Shown: positions 8,056 to 16,380, numbered from the stretch's first letter. The stretch is 64,000 bases of DNA from Mumia sp. Pv4-285 (GCF_041320275.1 NZ_CP162023.1:2728001-2792000); one strand, 5' to 3'. The notes: generated by a model from the sequence alone, not told the origin. Program-made: numbers and translations.

Positions 8056-9303
8056 CTAGGGCTTCCGGACCGTGAACGCCTTCCTTGTTGCCGCGCCGTA
8101 CCCCACCCTGTTCTTCGCGGTGACGAGCACGACGTGCTTGCCCTTGCGGAGCTTGGAGCGTTTGACCGTGTACGACCGCTTCCCGGCGGCGAGACTCTTC
8201 GCGACCAGCGTCTTGCTGCCCTTCTTGATCACCAGCCGATACCGGGTGATCGTGGCACCTCCGTTGCTGGACGGCGCCTTCCACCTGACCGTCCGCTTCT
8301 TCGCCGACCGCGCACCCTTCACCTTCAGCGCGCTCGGCTTCCCCGGCACCTTCGCGACAGGCGCCACGACCGGCGGTTTCGGCGGCACCGGCGCGATTGC
8401 CGGAAGCAACGCCCGGAACTCGCTCCACGCCTGCTGCATCTCCGTCGTCGTGACGAAGACCCGCCGGTCCGGCGCGACGGCGAGCGCGACCGGGCCGTTG
8501 AGCAGCGTCGCGGAGCCGGTCAGCGTCTTCAGGGGGGCGTCGTTGCCCTGCACCCCGGCGGCGTACGCACGCACAGCGTCGTGCTGGAAGCCCGTCGCGT
8601 AGACGCGTCCGTGCACATCGACGGCGATGCCGTTCACCTCTCCGCGGCCGACGAGCCCCGTCGCCGACCCCTTCACATCGCGCACCGGCGTCGCGGGGCC
8701 GTGCGCCGTGCGGGAGTAGGCGACGATCCGCTCGTACGCTCCCGCCCAGATCGTCCCGTCGGGGCCGACGGCCAGCGCCGCTCCGTTCGGCACCGCGGTG
8801 ATCGATCGCTGGAGCACGCCCGCTGTCGAGTACACCGCGATCGAGGTGCTCTTGCGGACCACGATCTGTCGGCTCGCGGTCACGTCGATCGCCGACGCAG
8901 CACCAGGTCCGCTGGAGAACGTCCTGGGCGCGTCGGCGCCGTCGGCACCGGGCTCGAACACGGAGATCGTGCCGGACATGGTCGCCGCATAGACGTACCC
9001 GTACGCGTCGACGTCGACGCCGCGCACGCCCGACAGCGCGGACGCGTTCAGAGTACGGATCGGCACCGCCGCGCCCGTGGCCGTCGGAGCGAACACGCGG
9101 ATGTCGCCGTGGCCGGCGTTGGCGACGTACACGTTGCCTGCCGCGTCGCGCGCGATGCCGGTAGCGCCGGACAGCTCGGTGACGTGTCGCACCGGCGCGA
9201 TGTTCACGACCTCAGCAGACGCCGGCGGCGCGACCAGGAGCCCACCCACGAGCGCACCGGAAGAGAGCAGGCCGATCGAGCTGATCGCACCGAAGAGCTT
9301 CAC
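8056..9303 (-). CDS. Secreted beta-propeller (NHL/SMP-30-like) protein with C-terminal fibronectin-III domain, copy 1
   Basis: GTG 9303 with a GGGGGA RBS gives 415 residues. A signal peptide ends near PPASA. Residues about 30-285 hold repeated units such as GIARDAAGNVYVANAGHGDIRVFAP and GVDVDAYGYVYAATMSGTISVF, typical of NHL or SMP-30-like propeller blades. A Pro-rich linker (APVPPKPP) leads to a Lys-rich fibronectin-III domain (about 320-415). That domain contains KRTVRWKAPSSNGGATITRY and ends in an RKP tail. It is the first of three tandem paralogs. The ligand is unknown; a role in cell-surface recognition or adhesion is inference. Confidence 0.85.
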   Translation of the reverse strand: MKLFGAISSIGLLSSGALVGGLLVAPPASAEVVNIAPVRHVTELSGATGIARDAAGNVYVANAGHGDIRVFAPTATGAAVPIRTLNASALSGVRGVDVDAYGYVYAATMSGTISVFEPGADGADAPRTFSSGPGAASAIDVTASRQIVVRKSTSIAVYSTAGVLQRSITAVPNGAALAVGPDGTIWAGAYERIVAYSRTAHGPATPVRDVKGSATGLVGRGEVNGIAVDVHGRVYATGFQHDAVRAYAAGVQGNDAPLKTLTGSATLLNGPVALAVAPDRRVFVTTTEMQQAWSEFRALLPAIAPVPPKPPVVAPVAKVPGKPSALKVKGARSAKKRTVRWKAPSSNGGATITRYRLVIKKGSKTLVAKSLAAGKRSYTVKRSKLRKGKHVVLVTAKNRVGYGAATRKAFTVRKP

Positions 9304-9354
9304 CGAGTCCCCCGTCACTCGCGGATGTCGCTCCTCGATCTTCGCGCACAACGG

Positions 9355-10587
9355 CTACTTGCGAACTCTGAATACCTTCTGCGCGTTCTTGCCGTACCCC
9401 TTGCTGTTCTTCGCCTTGACGAAGACGACGTGCTTGCCGTTGCGCAGCTTCGACCGCTTCACCTTGTACGACCGCTTGCCGGCGGGCAGGTTCTTCGCGA
9501 ACAGCGTCTTGCTGCCCTTCTTCACCACGAGCCGATAGCCCGTGATCCTCGCGCCGCCGTTGCTCGCCGGCGCCTTCCACCGGATCGTCCGCTTCTTGGC
9601 CGCCTTCTTGCCCGCGACCTTCAGCGCCCGGGGCTTGCCCGGCACCTTCACCACCGGCTTCGGCGGGACGGGTGCCGCGAAGAGCCGCGCGAACACCGAG
9701 TATGCGCTTGAGTTGTAGTTCGCGACAGCGAATCCTCCCGACGCGAGCACGACGATTCCCGTCGGATTGTTGAGGCCGGTGGCGACCCCTCCGACGAGCT
9801 TCAGCGGTGGCACGCTGCCGTTGGCGCTCGGCGAGAACACCTTGACCACGGATGGGAAGAAGCTCGCGGCGTAGACGCGTCCAGCAGCGTCGGAGTCGAG
9901 GCCGTTGACCTCCGTGGCACCGAATGCGTCGACGATCGTCCGAACGGGTGCCGCCGCTCCGTCGGCATCATTCGCATACGCCCGTAGCTGGGTCCCGTTC
10001 GGTGTCCAGATGACACCGTTGGATGCGACGTGGATGGCGAACCCTACGCCGAGCCCGGTCACCGAGCGGAGCGTCGGTGCCGGGCTACCGGACGCGGACG
10101 GCACGTAGACGTTGTAGCGGTCCAGCTTCCGCACGTAGACCCGTCCGCCGGGATCGACGTCGACGCCGAAAGCGTTGCCGGCTCCCGTGCCGAACGACTT
10201 CACTGGGGCGACGTTGCCGTCGGCGCCGGGAGCGAAGATCCTGACGGTGCCGTTGACGTTGACGACGTACAGGAAGCCGTTGACGTCGATCGCGACATCA
10301 CGGGGCCCGTCGATCCCGGTGGCTACCCCCGTCACGACGCGCAACGGCCCCGATGGTCCCGAGGCGTTGCTCGCGTGCACGACAACGGCGTTGTTCAACT
10401 GGCTGGCGACGTACACGTTCCCTGCTGCGTCACGGTCGAGGCCGATCGGGAGGTTCATACCTCCGGAGACCGTGCGTGCGGGCGGGATGTTCACGTCGTC
10501 AGCAGATGCGGGTGGCGCGGCGACGAGAGCGCTGCCGACGAGCGCGGTCGAGGCGATCAATCCGATGACGTACAGCGGTCGGTTCAT
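9355..10587 (-). CDS. Secreted beta-propeller protein with fibronectin-III domain, copy 2
   Basis: The ATG at 10587, preceded by an AGGGGG RBS, gives 410 residues. The plan is the same as in its neighbours: a signal peptide ending in PPASA, about six propeller units (GLDRDAAGNVYVASQLNNAVVVHA, AIDVNGFLYVVNVNGTVRIFAP), a short KPVVKVPGKP linker and a very basic fibronectin-III domain. The C-terminal domain is almost identical to that of copy 3, while the propellers differ more. The 51-bp gap to copy 1 shows no clear terminator, so copies 2 and 1 may share a transcript. Confidence 0.86.
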   Translation of the reverse strand: MNRPLYVIGLIASTALVGSALVAAPPASADDVNIPPARTVSGGMNLPIGLDRDAAGNVYVASQLNNAVVVHASNASGPSGPLRVVTGVATGIDGPRDVAIDVNGFLYVVNVNGTVRIFAPGADGNVAPVKSFGTGAGNAFGVDVDPGGRVYVRKLDRYNVYVPSASGSPAPTLRSVTGLGVGFAIHVASNGVIWTPNGTQLRAYANDADGAAAPVRTIVDAFGATEVNGLDSDAAGRVYAASFFPSVVKVFSPSANGSVPPLKLVGGVATGLNNPTGIVVLASGGFAVANYNSSAYSVFARLFAAPVPPKPVVKVPGKPRALKVAGKKAAKKRTIRWKAPASNGGARITGYRLVVKKGSKTLFAKNLPAGKRSYKVKRSKLRNGKHVVFVKAKNSKGYGKNAQKVFRVRK

Positions 10588-10662
10588 GAGAATTCCCCCT
10601 CGCCCTCCACCGTGCGCGCACCACGGGTCATCACGGGCGGACTTTGCATGGACCCGCAACCA

Positions 10663-10694
10663 GTCGGGGCCGGCTCCTCAGAGCCGACCCCGAC
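10663..10694 (-). terminator. Stem-loop downstream of propeller copy 3
   Basis: A 14-bp stem with one mismatch and a 4-base loop (arms 10663-10676 and 10681-10694) lies 45 bp after the stop of copy 3, before the start of copy 2. There is no good T-run, as is common for actinobacterial terminators. It suggests that copy 3 is transcribed separately from copies 2 and 1. Confidence 0.55.
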
Positions 10695-10739
10695 CGATCT
10701 CGTACGACCCGAGCCGTACGACCTGCGCGCTTCGCCCTA

Positions 10740-11948
10740 CTACTTGCGGACCCGGAACGCCTTCTTCGCGTTCTTACCGAATCCCTTGCTGTTCTTCGCC
10801 TTCACGAAGACGACGTGCTTGCCCTTGCGCAGCTTGGACCGCTTGATCTTGTACGACCGCTTGCCAGGACCGAAGTTCTTCTTCAGCAGCGTCTTGTTGC
10901 CCTTCTTGACGACGAGCCGGTAGCCGGTGATCGCCGCACCGCCGTTGTTCGACGGTGCCTTCCACGACACCTTGCGCTTCTTCGCGCTCTTCTTGCCGGC
11001 GACCTTCAACGCCCTCGGCTTGCTCGGGGCAGTCGCGAAGAGCGTCCCGAACTCGAGCACCGACTGGCCGCTGAAGTTGGCGACCGTGAGGCGGCCGCCG
11101 CTACCGACGGCGATGTGGCTCGGCCGGTCCAGCTGGGTGGCGGCGCCGCCGAGGACCTTGAGCGGATCGACGTTGCCTTCGGCGTTCGCGGCGAAGACGA
11201 CAGCCGTGCTCACGACGTTGAAGTTCGTCGCGTAGACGCGTCCTGCGCCGTCCGTACCGAGCCCGACGATCGGGGCGGTGAGTCCGGTCTTGGCGCCGGC
11301 GATCGTTCGCAGCGGAACTGCCGCTGCGTTCGCGTTCGGAGCGTACGCGCGAAGCGCCGCTCCCGCGTCGGCCCACGTCGTACCGTTCGCCGCGACGTGC
11401 ACGCCGTTGCCTGCGGGAACGCCCGTGATCTGTCGGCTGGTCGGTGCGGGGTTGCCCGCGGCGGCCGGCGAGTAGACGTTCACGGTCGTGGACTTGCGGA
11501 CGAAGATGCTTCCCGTGGGTCCGACATCGAGCCCGAGCGCAGCACCTGCGCCGGTCCCGAAGGTCTTCACCGGCGGGTCAGCGCCGTCGGCGGACGGCGC
11601 GTACACACTGACCGTGCCGTTGTTGTTGGCGACGTACGCGAACCCGTTGCTGTCGACATCGACGCCACGCGGGTTGTTGATCCCGTTCGTGAGAGTACGG
11701 GTGGGTGCGGCGGCACCGTTGGCCCCTGCGGCATAGACGACCAGGTTGTTCTGACTGAAGTTGGTCACATAGATACGGCCGGCGCCGTCTTTCGCGAGAC
11801 CGAACGGACTCGTGGTCGCGCCTGTGATCTTGCGTGCCGGTGCGACGTTGACGTCGTCGGCGGATGCGCTAGGTGCGGTGGCTACCAAGGCGCCACCGAC
11901 CAGTGCGGTTGCGGCCCCGAGGCCGATCACGCGGATGGTGTTGTTCAT
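10740..11948 (-). CDS. Secreted beta-propeller protein with fibronectin-III domain, copy 3
   Basis: This 402-residue protein starts at ATG 11948 behind a GGGGGAG RBS. It has a signal peptide with the cleavage region TAPSASA. Propeller units such as GLAKDGAGRIYVTNFSQNNLVVYA and GVDVDSNGFAYVANNNGTVSVYAP follow. The C-terminal fibronectin-III domain contains KRKVSWKAPSNNGGAAITGY and a run of Lys and Arg. It is the most upstream of the three paralogs. All three share the opening PAR(K/T)-type strand after the signal peptide, so the whole gene was duplicated, not only the domain. Confidence 0.86.
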   Translation of the reverse strand: MNNTIRVIGLGAATALVGGALVATAPSASADDVNVAPARKITGATTSPFGLAKDGAGRIYVTNFSQNNLVVYAAGANGAAAPTRTLTNGINNPRGVDVDSNGFAYVANNNGTVSVYAPSADGADPPVKTFGTGAGAALGLDVGPTGSIFVRKSTTVNVYSPAAAGNPAPTSRQITGVPAGNGVHVAANGTTWADAGAALRAYAPNANAAAVPLRTIAGAKTGLTAPIVGLGTDGAGRVYATNFNVVSTAVVFAANAEGNVDPLKVLGGAATQLDRPSHIAVGSGGRLTVANFSGQSVLEFGTLFATAPSKPRALKVAGKKSAKKRKVSWKAPSNNGGAAITGYRLVVKKGNKTLLKKNFGPGKRSYKIKRSKLRKGKHVVFVKAKNSKGFGKNAKKAFRVRK

Positions 11949-12056
11949 AGGAATCTCCCCCTTCGCGCAACACGATCCGCTCGCGAGGGGTCACGGCATG
12001 TCTGATTTGTCCGCCGCCATCGACGCAGCCGGAGCGCTGCTCGACCGCCGCCCCAC

Positions 12057-12389
12057 TCAGCTCGCTGCGGCGCCGAGCACGTCCGTCGCTCGGTGGTCAG
12101 CATCGACGCCGTCCACGATGATCACGTCCGCGACGGCGTTCTCCGTCCGCAACGGCAGGATCGCCTGGTAGGCCTCCGATGCGTACCAAGCCGCCGCCCG
12201 CTGCTTGTCAGGAAAGGCGATCACCACGATCGTGCCGGGCCACACGCCCTCCATCGCCTCGACGTCAGCGCCGTGCACGGCGAACTGGCCACCGTGCGGC
12301 GCGAGGGTCTGCTCGATGCGCTCGAGGTACTCGACGATCCCTGGACCCATCGTCACTTCGCGCATGTGGGCGATCGCATAGGCGGTCAT
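12057..12389 (-). CDS. DUF1330 family protein
   Basis: This 110-residue cytoplasmic protein matches the DUF1330 ferredoxin-like alpha/beta barrel family of small dimers. It shows MTAYAIAHMREVTMGPGIVEYLERIEQTL near the start and GTIVVIAFPDKQRAAAWYASEAYQAI in the second half. The ATG at 12389 has a GAGGAG RBS and starts right at the family domain. The function is unknown. It is divergent from an ArsR regulator, which may control it. Confidence 0.88.
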   Translation of the reverse strand: MTAYAIAHMREVTMGPGIVEYLERIEQTLAPHGGQFAVHGADVEAMEGVWPGTIVVIAFPDKQRAAAWYASEAYQAILPLRTENAVADVIIVDGVDADHRATDVLGAAAS

Positions 12390-12457
12390 GGTTCTCCTCG
12401 TTCGTGGCTGGTCGTTCGATCCTGTCAGCGCCGCCCTGTCAAACGCCATGCCTTTAT

Positions 12458-12475
12458 TGGTCATGGTTCAGACCA
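12458..12475. promoter_or_regulatory. Inverted repeat TGGTC-N8-GACCA upstream of the DUF1330 gene
   Basis: A perfect 5-bp dyad with an 8-bp spacer lies about 70 bp upstream of the DUF1330 start, within the divergent region shared with the ArsR gene. It may be an operator. The short arms keep confidence low. Confidence 0.25.
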
Positions 12476-12526
12476 GGGGTTGACAGCACCGCACGACCAC
12501 GGCACTCTAGAACCATCACGTTATAC

Positions 12527-12538
12527 AACTGATTGGTT
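12527..12538. promoter_or_regulatory. Possible ArsR operator just upstream of its own gene
   Basis: The dyad AAC-TG-AT-TG-GTT (AAC..AT..GTT is palindromic) sits in an AT-rich patch 4 bp before the ArsR start. A repressor bound there would block its own gene and the SRPBCC gene behind it. This is inferred from position and symmetry. Confidence 0.35.
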
Positions 12539-12542
12539 ATGG

Positions 12543-12884
12543 ATGATGACGGACGACGAGCTCGACCTCGTGTTCGGGGCCCTCGCGGACCCGACCCGGC
12601 GGGCGATCCTGGGCAAGCTGGCCCAGGGCGACGCCAGCGTCAACGAGCTCACGGGGATGTTCGCGATGTCGCAGCCGGCGGTGTCGCGCCACCTCAAGGT
12701 CCTCGAGCGGGCGGGGCTGGTGTCCCGCTCGCAGCAAGGCACGATGCGGCTCAGCCACCTCGAGGCCGACGCACTCCGGGAAGCCACCGACTGGCTCGCG
12801 GACTACCGCGCGTACTGGGAGGCCAGCTACGCCCGGCTCGATGCGCTGCTCGCCGAGATCGACCCGCCGTCCGACCCGTCCTGA
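12543..12884 (+). CDS. ArsR/SmtB family transcriptional regulator
   Basis: This 113-residue winged-helix protein has the typical order FGALADPTRRAILGKLAQGDASVNEL, then recognition helix AMSQPAVSRHLKVLERAGLVSR. No metal-binding cysteines are present, so it is not a classical metal sensor. It belongs to the group that pairs with SRPBCC genes. Two adjacent ATG codons (12543 and 12546) could start it. The SRPBCC gene follows after 29 bp and is very probably co-transcribed. Confidence 0.93.
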   Translation: MMTDDELDLVFGALADPTRRAILGKLAQGDASVNELTGMFAMSQPAVSRHLKVLERAGLVSRSQQGTMRLSHLEADALREATDWLADYRAYWEASYARLDALLAEIDPPSDPS

Positions 12885-12913
12885 CCCGATCACCGAGCTC
12901 CCGAGGGGGAACC

Positions 12914-13390
12914 ATGTCCGACCTCAAGGTCACCGCAGCACCGGGTACGAGCACCATCCAGATCACCCGTACCTTCGCCACCACGCCCGACCGCCTCTTC
13001 CACGCCAACGTCAACGACGAGTGGCAGAAGAAGTGGCTGGGTCCCGACAAGTACGAGACCGAGATCGCCATCAACGAGGTACGCGACGGCGGACGCTGGC
13101 GCTGGACCCAGCGCGACGACGACGGCAACACGCACGGCTTCCGCGGCGTCTACCACGGTGAGCCTTCCGTGGAGAACGGCATCACCCGCACCTTCGAGTA
13201 CGAGGGGGTGCCCGGGCACGTGTCGCTGGAGACGCTGCGCTTCGTCGACCTCGGCGACGGCACCACCCGGATGGAGGCGACGAGCGCCTTCGCTTCCGTC
13301 GAGGACCGCGACGGCATGGTCCAGTCCGGCATGGAGGGAGGCATGGAGGAGGGGTTCGTCCGCCTGGACAAGCTCCTCGCCGACTCCTGA
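12914..13390 (+). CDS. SRPBCC family protein (AHSA1-like)
   Basis: This 158-residue protein has the START/Bet v 1-like fold of the AHSA1 family. Family features are the opening strand TIQITRTFATTPDRLFHANVN, the WLGPDKYET segment, the GGRWRW turn, and the C-terminal helix MEGGMEEGFVRLDKLLAD. Such proteins bind hydrophobic ligands in a central cavity. The ligand is unknown. The start ATG 12914 has a GAGGGGGA RBS. It is the second gene of an ArsR-SRPBCC operon. Confidence 0.92.
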   Translation: MSDLKVTAAPGTSTIQITRTFATTPDRLFHANVNDEWQKKWLGPDKYETEIAINEVRDGGRWRWTQRDDDGNTHGFRGVYHGEPSVENGITRTFEYEGVPGHVSLETLRFVDLGDGTTRMEATSAFASVEDRDGMVQSGMEGGMEEGFVRLDKLLADS

Positions 13391-13471
13391 CAGCGCAGCC
13401 TGAACCCTGTCGGCACCGCCTGACACGCTGCCGCCGAAGCCTCCGCCCGCCCGCCGAATAGGCTGGCGGGC

Positions 13472-14557
13472 GTGGCAGCATTCGCATCCGACAACTACGC
13501 CCCCGCCCACCCGGCGATCCTCGAGGCCGTCGCCGCGGCCAACACCGGGCACGTCGTCTCGTACGGCGACGACCGCTGGACCGCACGCCTCGGCGAGGTC
13601 GTACGACACCACTTCGGCGACCAGGCCCAGGCGTACCCGGTGTTCAACGGCACCGGCGCCAACGTCGTCTCCCTCGGCGCGCTCCTCCCCCGCTGGGGGT
13701 CGGCGATCGTCACCGACGTCGCCCACCTGCACACCGACGAGAACGCCGCCCCCGAACGCGTCGCCGGCATCAAGCTGCTCCCCGTCTCGGCGCCCGACGG
13801 CAAGCTGACGACCGACGCGCTCGACCAGTACGCCGCCAACCTCGGCGACCCGCACCGTGCGCAGCCACTGGCGGTGTCGCTGACGCAGTCCACCGAGCTC
13901 GGCACGGTGTACTCGATCGACGAGGTACGCCGCATCGTCGACGCCGCCCACGCGTACGGGATGCGGGTCCACGTCGACGGGTCCCGCATCGCCAACGCCG
14001 CCGCACACCTCGGCGTCGGTCTCGGCGCCCTCACGACCGAGCTCGGCATCGACGCCCTGTCCTTCGGCGGCACCAAGAACGGCATCCTGCTCGGTGAAGC
14101 CGTCGTCGTCCTCGCGCCCGATGCCGTCTCCGGGCTCGAGTTCATGCGCAAGACGTCGATGCAGCTCGCCTCGAAGATGCGGTACGTCTCGGCGCAGCTC
14201 GCCGCCCTCCTCGACCCGGAGGACGACCTCTGGCTCCGCAACGCCACCGCGTCGAACGCACGCGCCTCTCAGATGCGTGCCGGCGTCGACTCGCTCGCCG
14301 TCGAGCTCGCCGCGGACGGCCGGGTGCACGAGTCGGGTGCGCCGCTCCTGCACGTCGAGCAGCCGACGCAGGCGAACGTCGTCTTCCCGACGTTGCCGAA
14401 GGCGGTCGCTGACGTCGTGCGCGCCGAGCACCCGTTCTACGACTGGCGCCCCGGAGCCCATCCGGACCTCGTCGAGTCCCGGTGGATGTGCTCGTGGGAC
14501 ACCACCAGCGAGGACGTCGACGCCTTCCTTGCGAGCCTCCGTAAGGCGTTCGGATGA
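13472..14557 (+). CDS. Low-specificity L-threonine aldolase (PLP-dependent, beta-eliminating lyase family)
   Basis: This 361-residue cytoplasmic enzyme would cleave L-threonine or allo-threonine to glycine and acetaldehyde. The fold-type I landmarks are the N-terminal FASDNYAPAHPAILEAV, the GTGAN turn that holds the cofactor phosphate, His167 and Asp169 in HVDGSR, and the PLP lysine Lys202 in SFGGTKNG. It starts at GTG 13472. Its stop overlaps the start of the Rdx gene (ATGA), which in turn overlaps the beta-lactamase-like gene, forming a three-gene operon. Confidence 0.92.
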   Translation: MAAFASDNYAPAHPAILEAVAAANTGHVVSYGDDRWTARLGEVVRHHFGDQAQAYPVFNGTGANVVSLGALLPRWGSAIVTDVAHLHTDENAAPERVAGIKLLPVSAPDGKLTTDALDQYAANLGDPHRAQPLAVSLTQSTELGTVYSIDEVRRIVDAAHAYGMRVHVDGSRIANAAAHLGVGLGALTTELGIDALSFGGTKNGILLGEAVVVLAPDAVSGLEFMRKTSMQLASKMRYVSAQLAALLDPEDDLWLRNATASNARASQMRAGVDSLAVELAADGRVHESGAPLLHVEQPTQANVVFPTLPKAVADVVRAEHPFYDWRPGAHPDLVESRWMCSWDTTSEDVDAFLASLRKAFG

Positions 14558-14952
14558 CCACCCCCGCCTCCCCCGCTGGTGCAGGCGCGGCCTCCCCCGC
14601 TGGTGCAGGCGCGGCCTCCCCCGCTGGTCGAGGCGACGAAGTCGATCGAGACCCCTCCCTCCCCCGCGTGGAGATCGTCTACTGCACGATGTGCCAGTGG
14701 CTGCTGCGCGCCGGATGGATGGCGCAGGAGCTGCTCAGCACCTTCAGCACCGAGCTCGGCGCGGTCACGCTGGTCCCCAAGACCGGAGGGGTCTTCCGGA
14801 TCACGGTGGACGACCACGTCGTCTGGGACCGCAAGACCGACGGCGGGTTCCCGGACGCTGCGGAGCTCAAGCGCCGGGTCCGCGACCAGATCGACCCTGA
14901 TCGCGAGCTCGGGCACGCAGACCGTACGACGCCGACGGGCGACGCAGGATGA
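14554..14952 (+). CDS. Rdx/SelT-SelW-SelH family thioredoxin-like protein with a repeat-derived N-terminal extension
   Basis: The core (about residues 37-115) is a SelW/Rdx-type protein with the redox motif CTMC (Cys44 and Cys47), then QWLLRAGWMAQELLSTF and the strand GGVFRITVDDHVVWDR. Cysteine replaces selenocysteine. Family members usually have 80-95 residues and start just before the CxxC strand. Here 36 extra residues come first, including three 8-residue units (ASPAGAGA, ASPAGAGA, ASPAGRGD) encoded by a dispersed DNA repeat. The ATG at 14554 overlaps the aldolase stop, so the extension is probably translated. No good internal ATG or GTG was seen before the core. Confidence 0.88.
   Translation: MTTPASPAGAGAASPAGAGAASPAGRGDEVDRDPSLPRVEIVYCTMCQWLLRAGWMAQELLSTFSTELGAVTLVPKTGGVFRITVDDHVVWDRKTDGGFPDAAELKRRVRDQIDPDRELGHADRTTPTGDAG
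14566..14655. repeat. Dispersed repeat with two 24-bp lead units, inside the Rdx gene
   Basis: Two identical 24-bp units (14566-14589 and 14590-14613, each with CCGCTGGTGCAGG) are followed by a longer unit from 14614. That unit has CCGCTGGTCGAGGCG and ends GATCGAGACCC near 14654. The same sequence occurs at 24721, 28947 and 62010, mostly between genes. The 24-bp period keeps the reading frame. Confidence 0.85.
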
Positions 14953-15791
14953 CCGCGCCGCTCCCGCCGCTCCCGCCGCTTCGCGACGGCCTGCGATGGA
15001 CCGTCGAGGTGCGTGACGCGGACGCCGACACGGTGCTCGCGTCGGTCGAGCCAGACCTGGTGCTGCGTACGGCGAGCATCGGCAAGCTGGTGCTGCTCGT
15101 CGAGGCCGCGCACCAGATCGCCACCGGGGCGTTGGACCCCGCGGAACCCCTGACTCGTACAGAGGAGGACTGGGTCGCCGACTCGGGGCTGTGGCACCTC
15201 CTGGCGACCGAAGCCCTGCCCGTCGTCGACGTCTGCCGACTCGTCGGCGCCGTCAGTGACAACCTGGCCACGAACGTGCTGCTGCGCCGCATCGGGATGG
15301 ACGCCGTGACCGCGACGGCCGAACGGATCGGGATGGCACGGAGCCGGCTGCTCGACCGCGTCCGCGACGACCGCGGACCGTCGCACCCACCGACGCTCTC
15401 GGTCGGCTGCGCGACAGACCTCGCCCAGCTCTGCGCGCGCTTGCACCGCCGCGAGGTCATCTCGTCCGCCGTGAGCGAGCACGTGACCGGTTGGCTCGCC
15501 ACGAACACCGACCTGTCGATGGTCGCGAGCGCCTTCGGACTGGACCCCCTCGCTCACGCCGAACCGGACCGGGGAATCGTGCTGTGGAACAAGACCGGCA
15601 CGATCTCCACCGTCCGGGGAGACGTCGGCCTGGTCTCCGGCCCCGCCCGGACGCTTGCGTACGCCGTGGTGGCCGAGTGGGACGAAGGTGCTCCGGCATG
15701 CACCCGCGATGACGTCCTCACCGATATGGCCGCCATCGGCGCGTGGATGCGCGACATCGTTGAGGTCGAAGCGCCCGGCCACGGTCGGTAG
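14949..15791 (+). CDS. Class A beta-lactamase-like serine hydrolase
   Basis: This 280-residue protein has three motifs of the serine beta-lactamase/DD-peptidase fold. They are SIGK (Ser43 and Lys46), SDN (residues 103-105) and KTG (215-217). The ExxLN element of true class A beta-lactamases is not visible between SDN and KTG. There is also no signal peptide. It is therefore more likely an intracellular esterase or amidase-type hydrolase than a resistance enzyme. It overlaps the Rdx gene by 4 bp and ends 10 bp from the convergent LysM gene. Confidence 0.85.
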   Translation: MTAPLPPLPPLRDGLRWTVEVRDADADTVLASVEPDLVLRTASIGKLVLLVEAAHQIATGALDPAEPLTRTEEDWVADSGLWHLLATEALPVVDVCRLVGAVSDNLATNVLLRRIGMDAVTATAERIGMARSRLLDRVRDDRGPSHPPTLSVGCATDLAQLCARLHRREVISSAVSEHVTGWLATNTDLSMVASAFGLDPLAHAEPDRGIVLWNKTGTISTVRGDVGLVSGPARTLAYAVVAEWDEGAPACTRDDVLTDMAAIGAWMRDIVEVEAPGHGR

Positions 15792-15801
15792 ACCGATCGA
15801 C

Positions 15802-16299
15802 TCAGTAGAGCGGGATGTAGATGGTCGAGCCTGCCGCGACCTCGCCTGCACTCTCGAGCGAGTTGAGCTCGGCGATGTCGTGGACGGTCTCACGGATGTC
15901 GCCGCTCGGGTTGGCGTCGGCAGCAAGGTCCCAGACGGTCTCGCCCGGCTGGACCACGACCGCCCGGCTCGGCACCGGATCGCCGGCGTCGGAGGTGGCG
16001 ATCACCTGCGTCCCCAACCCGACGGTCAGACCGCCCACAGCGAGCAGCGCCGCAGCGAAGACGGCGAGGCGACCTCGTCGCGTCAACCGGTAGGCGGGCC
16101 GGGAGGCGGGACGCGGAGTCGGCCGAGGAGGTGCGGAGCGCGGCGCCGTCCGGGGACCGTCGACGAGCGCCCGCCCGGCAGGATGGCGCTCGACGGCGCG
16201 CATCAACGGCGTGTCGAGCGCGACGACCGTGCGGTCGGCGCGCTCGAGGTCTCCGGCGTGGCCGGCGGGGCGATCAAGGGTGGTGCGGACGGTGCTCAT
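15802..16299 (-). CDS. LysM-domain membrane protein, SOS-linked division inhibitor type (Rv2719c/ChiZ-like position)
   Basis: This 165-residue protein has a basic, Pro-rich cytoplasmic region (1-75), one membrane segment (about 78-98, LAVFAAALLAVGGLTVGLG) and an outside LysM domain (about 112-163, VVQPGETVWDLAADANPSGD ... STIYIPLY). The ATG at 16299 was chosen because upstream sequence crosses the SOS boxes. It is divergent from lexA, exactly where Mycobacterium has Rv2719c and other Gram-positives have YneA or DivS. In those organisms the product slows division during SOS. The same role is inferred here from position, domain plan and the SOS boxes. Confidence 0.85.
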   Translation of the reverse strand: MSTVRTTLDRPAGHAGDLERADRTVVALDTPLMRAVERHPAGRALVDGPRTAPRSAPPRPTPRPASRPAYRLTRRGRLAVFAAALLAVGGLTVGLGTQVIATSDAGDPVPSRAVVVQPGETVWDLAADANPSGDIRETVHDIAELNSLESAGEVAAGSTIYIPLY

Positions 16300-16380
16300 C
16301 GTGTCCTCCGTGTCTCGGACTCGTGGGGCCTGTCCGACCGACGCGAGGTAGGCGATCAGCCCGGAGCCCGGAGCCTGAGC

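Noticed and set aside
14566-14655. 24-bp direct repeats as a CRISPR-like array
   Set aside because: There are no spacers between the units and no cas genes. The units continue into the dispersed repeat.
14554-14952. Selenoprotein with an in-frame UGA
   Set aside because: The redox motif reads CTMC with cysteine codons. No SECIS-like need arises.
14949-15791. Antibiotic-resistance beta-lactamase
   Set aside because: ExxLN and a signal peptide are missing. The fold is shared with many esterases.
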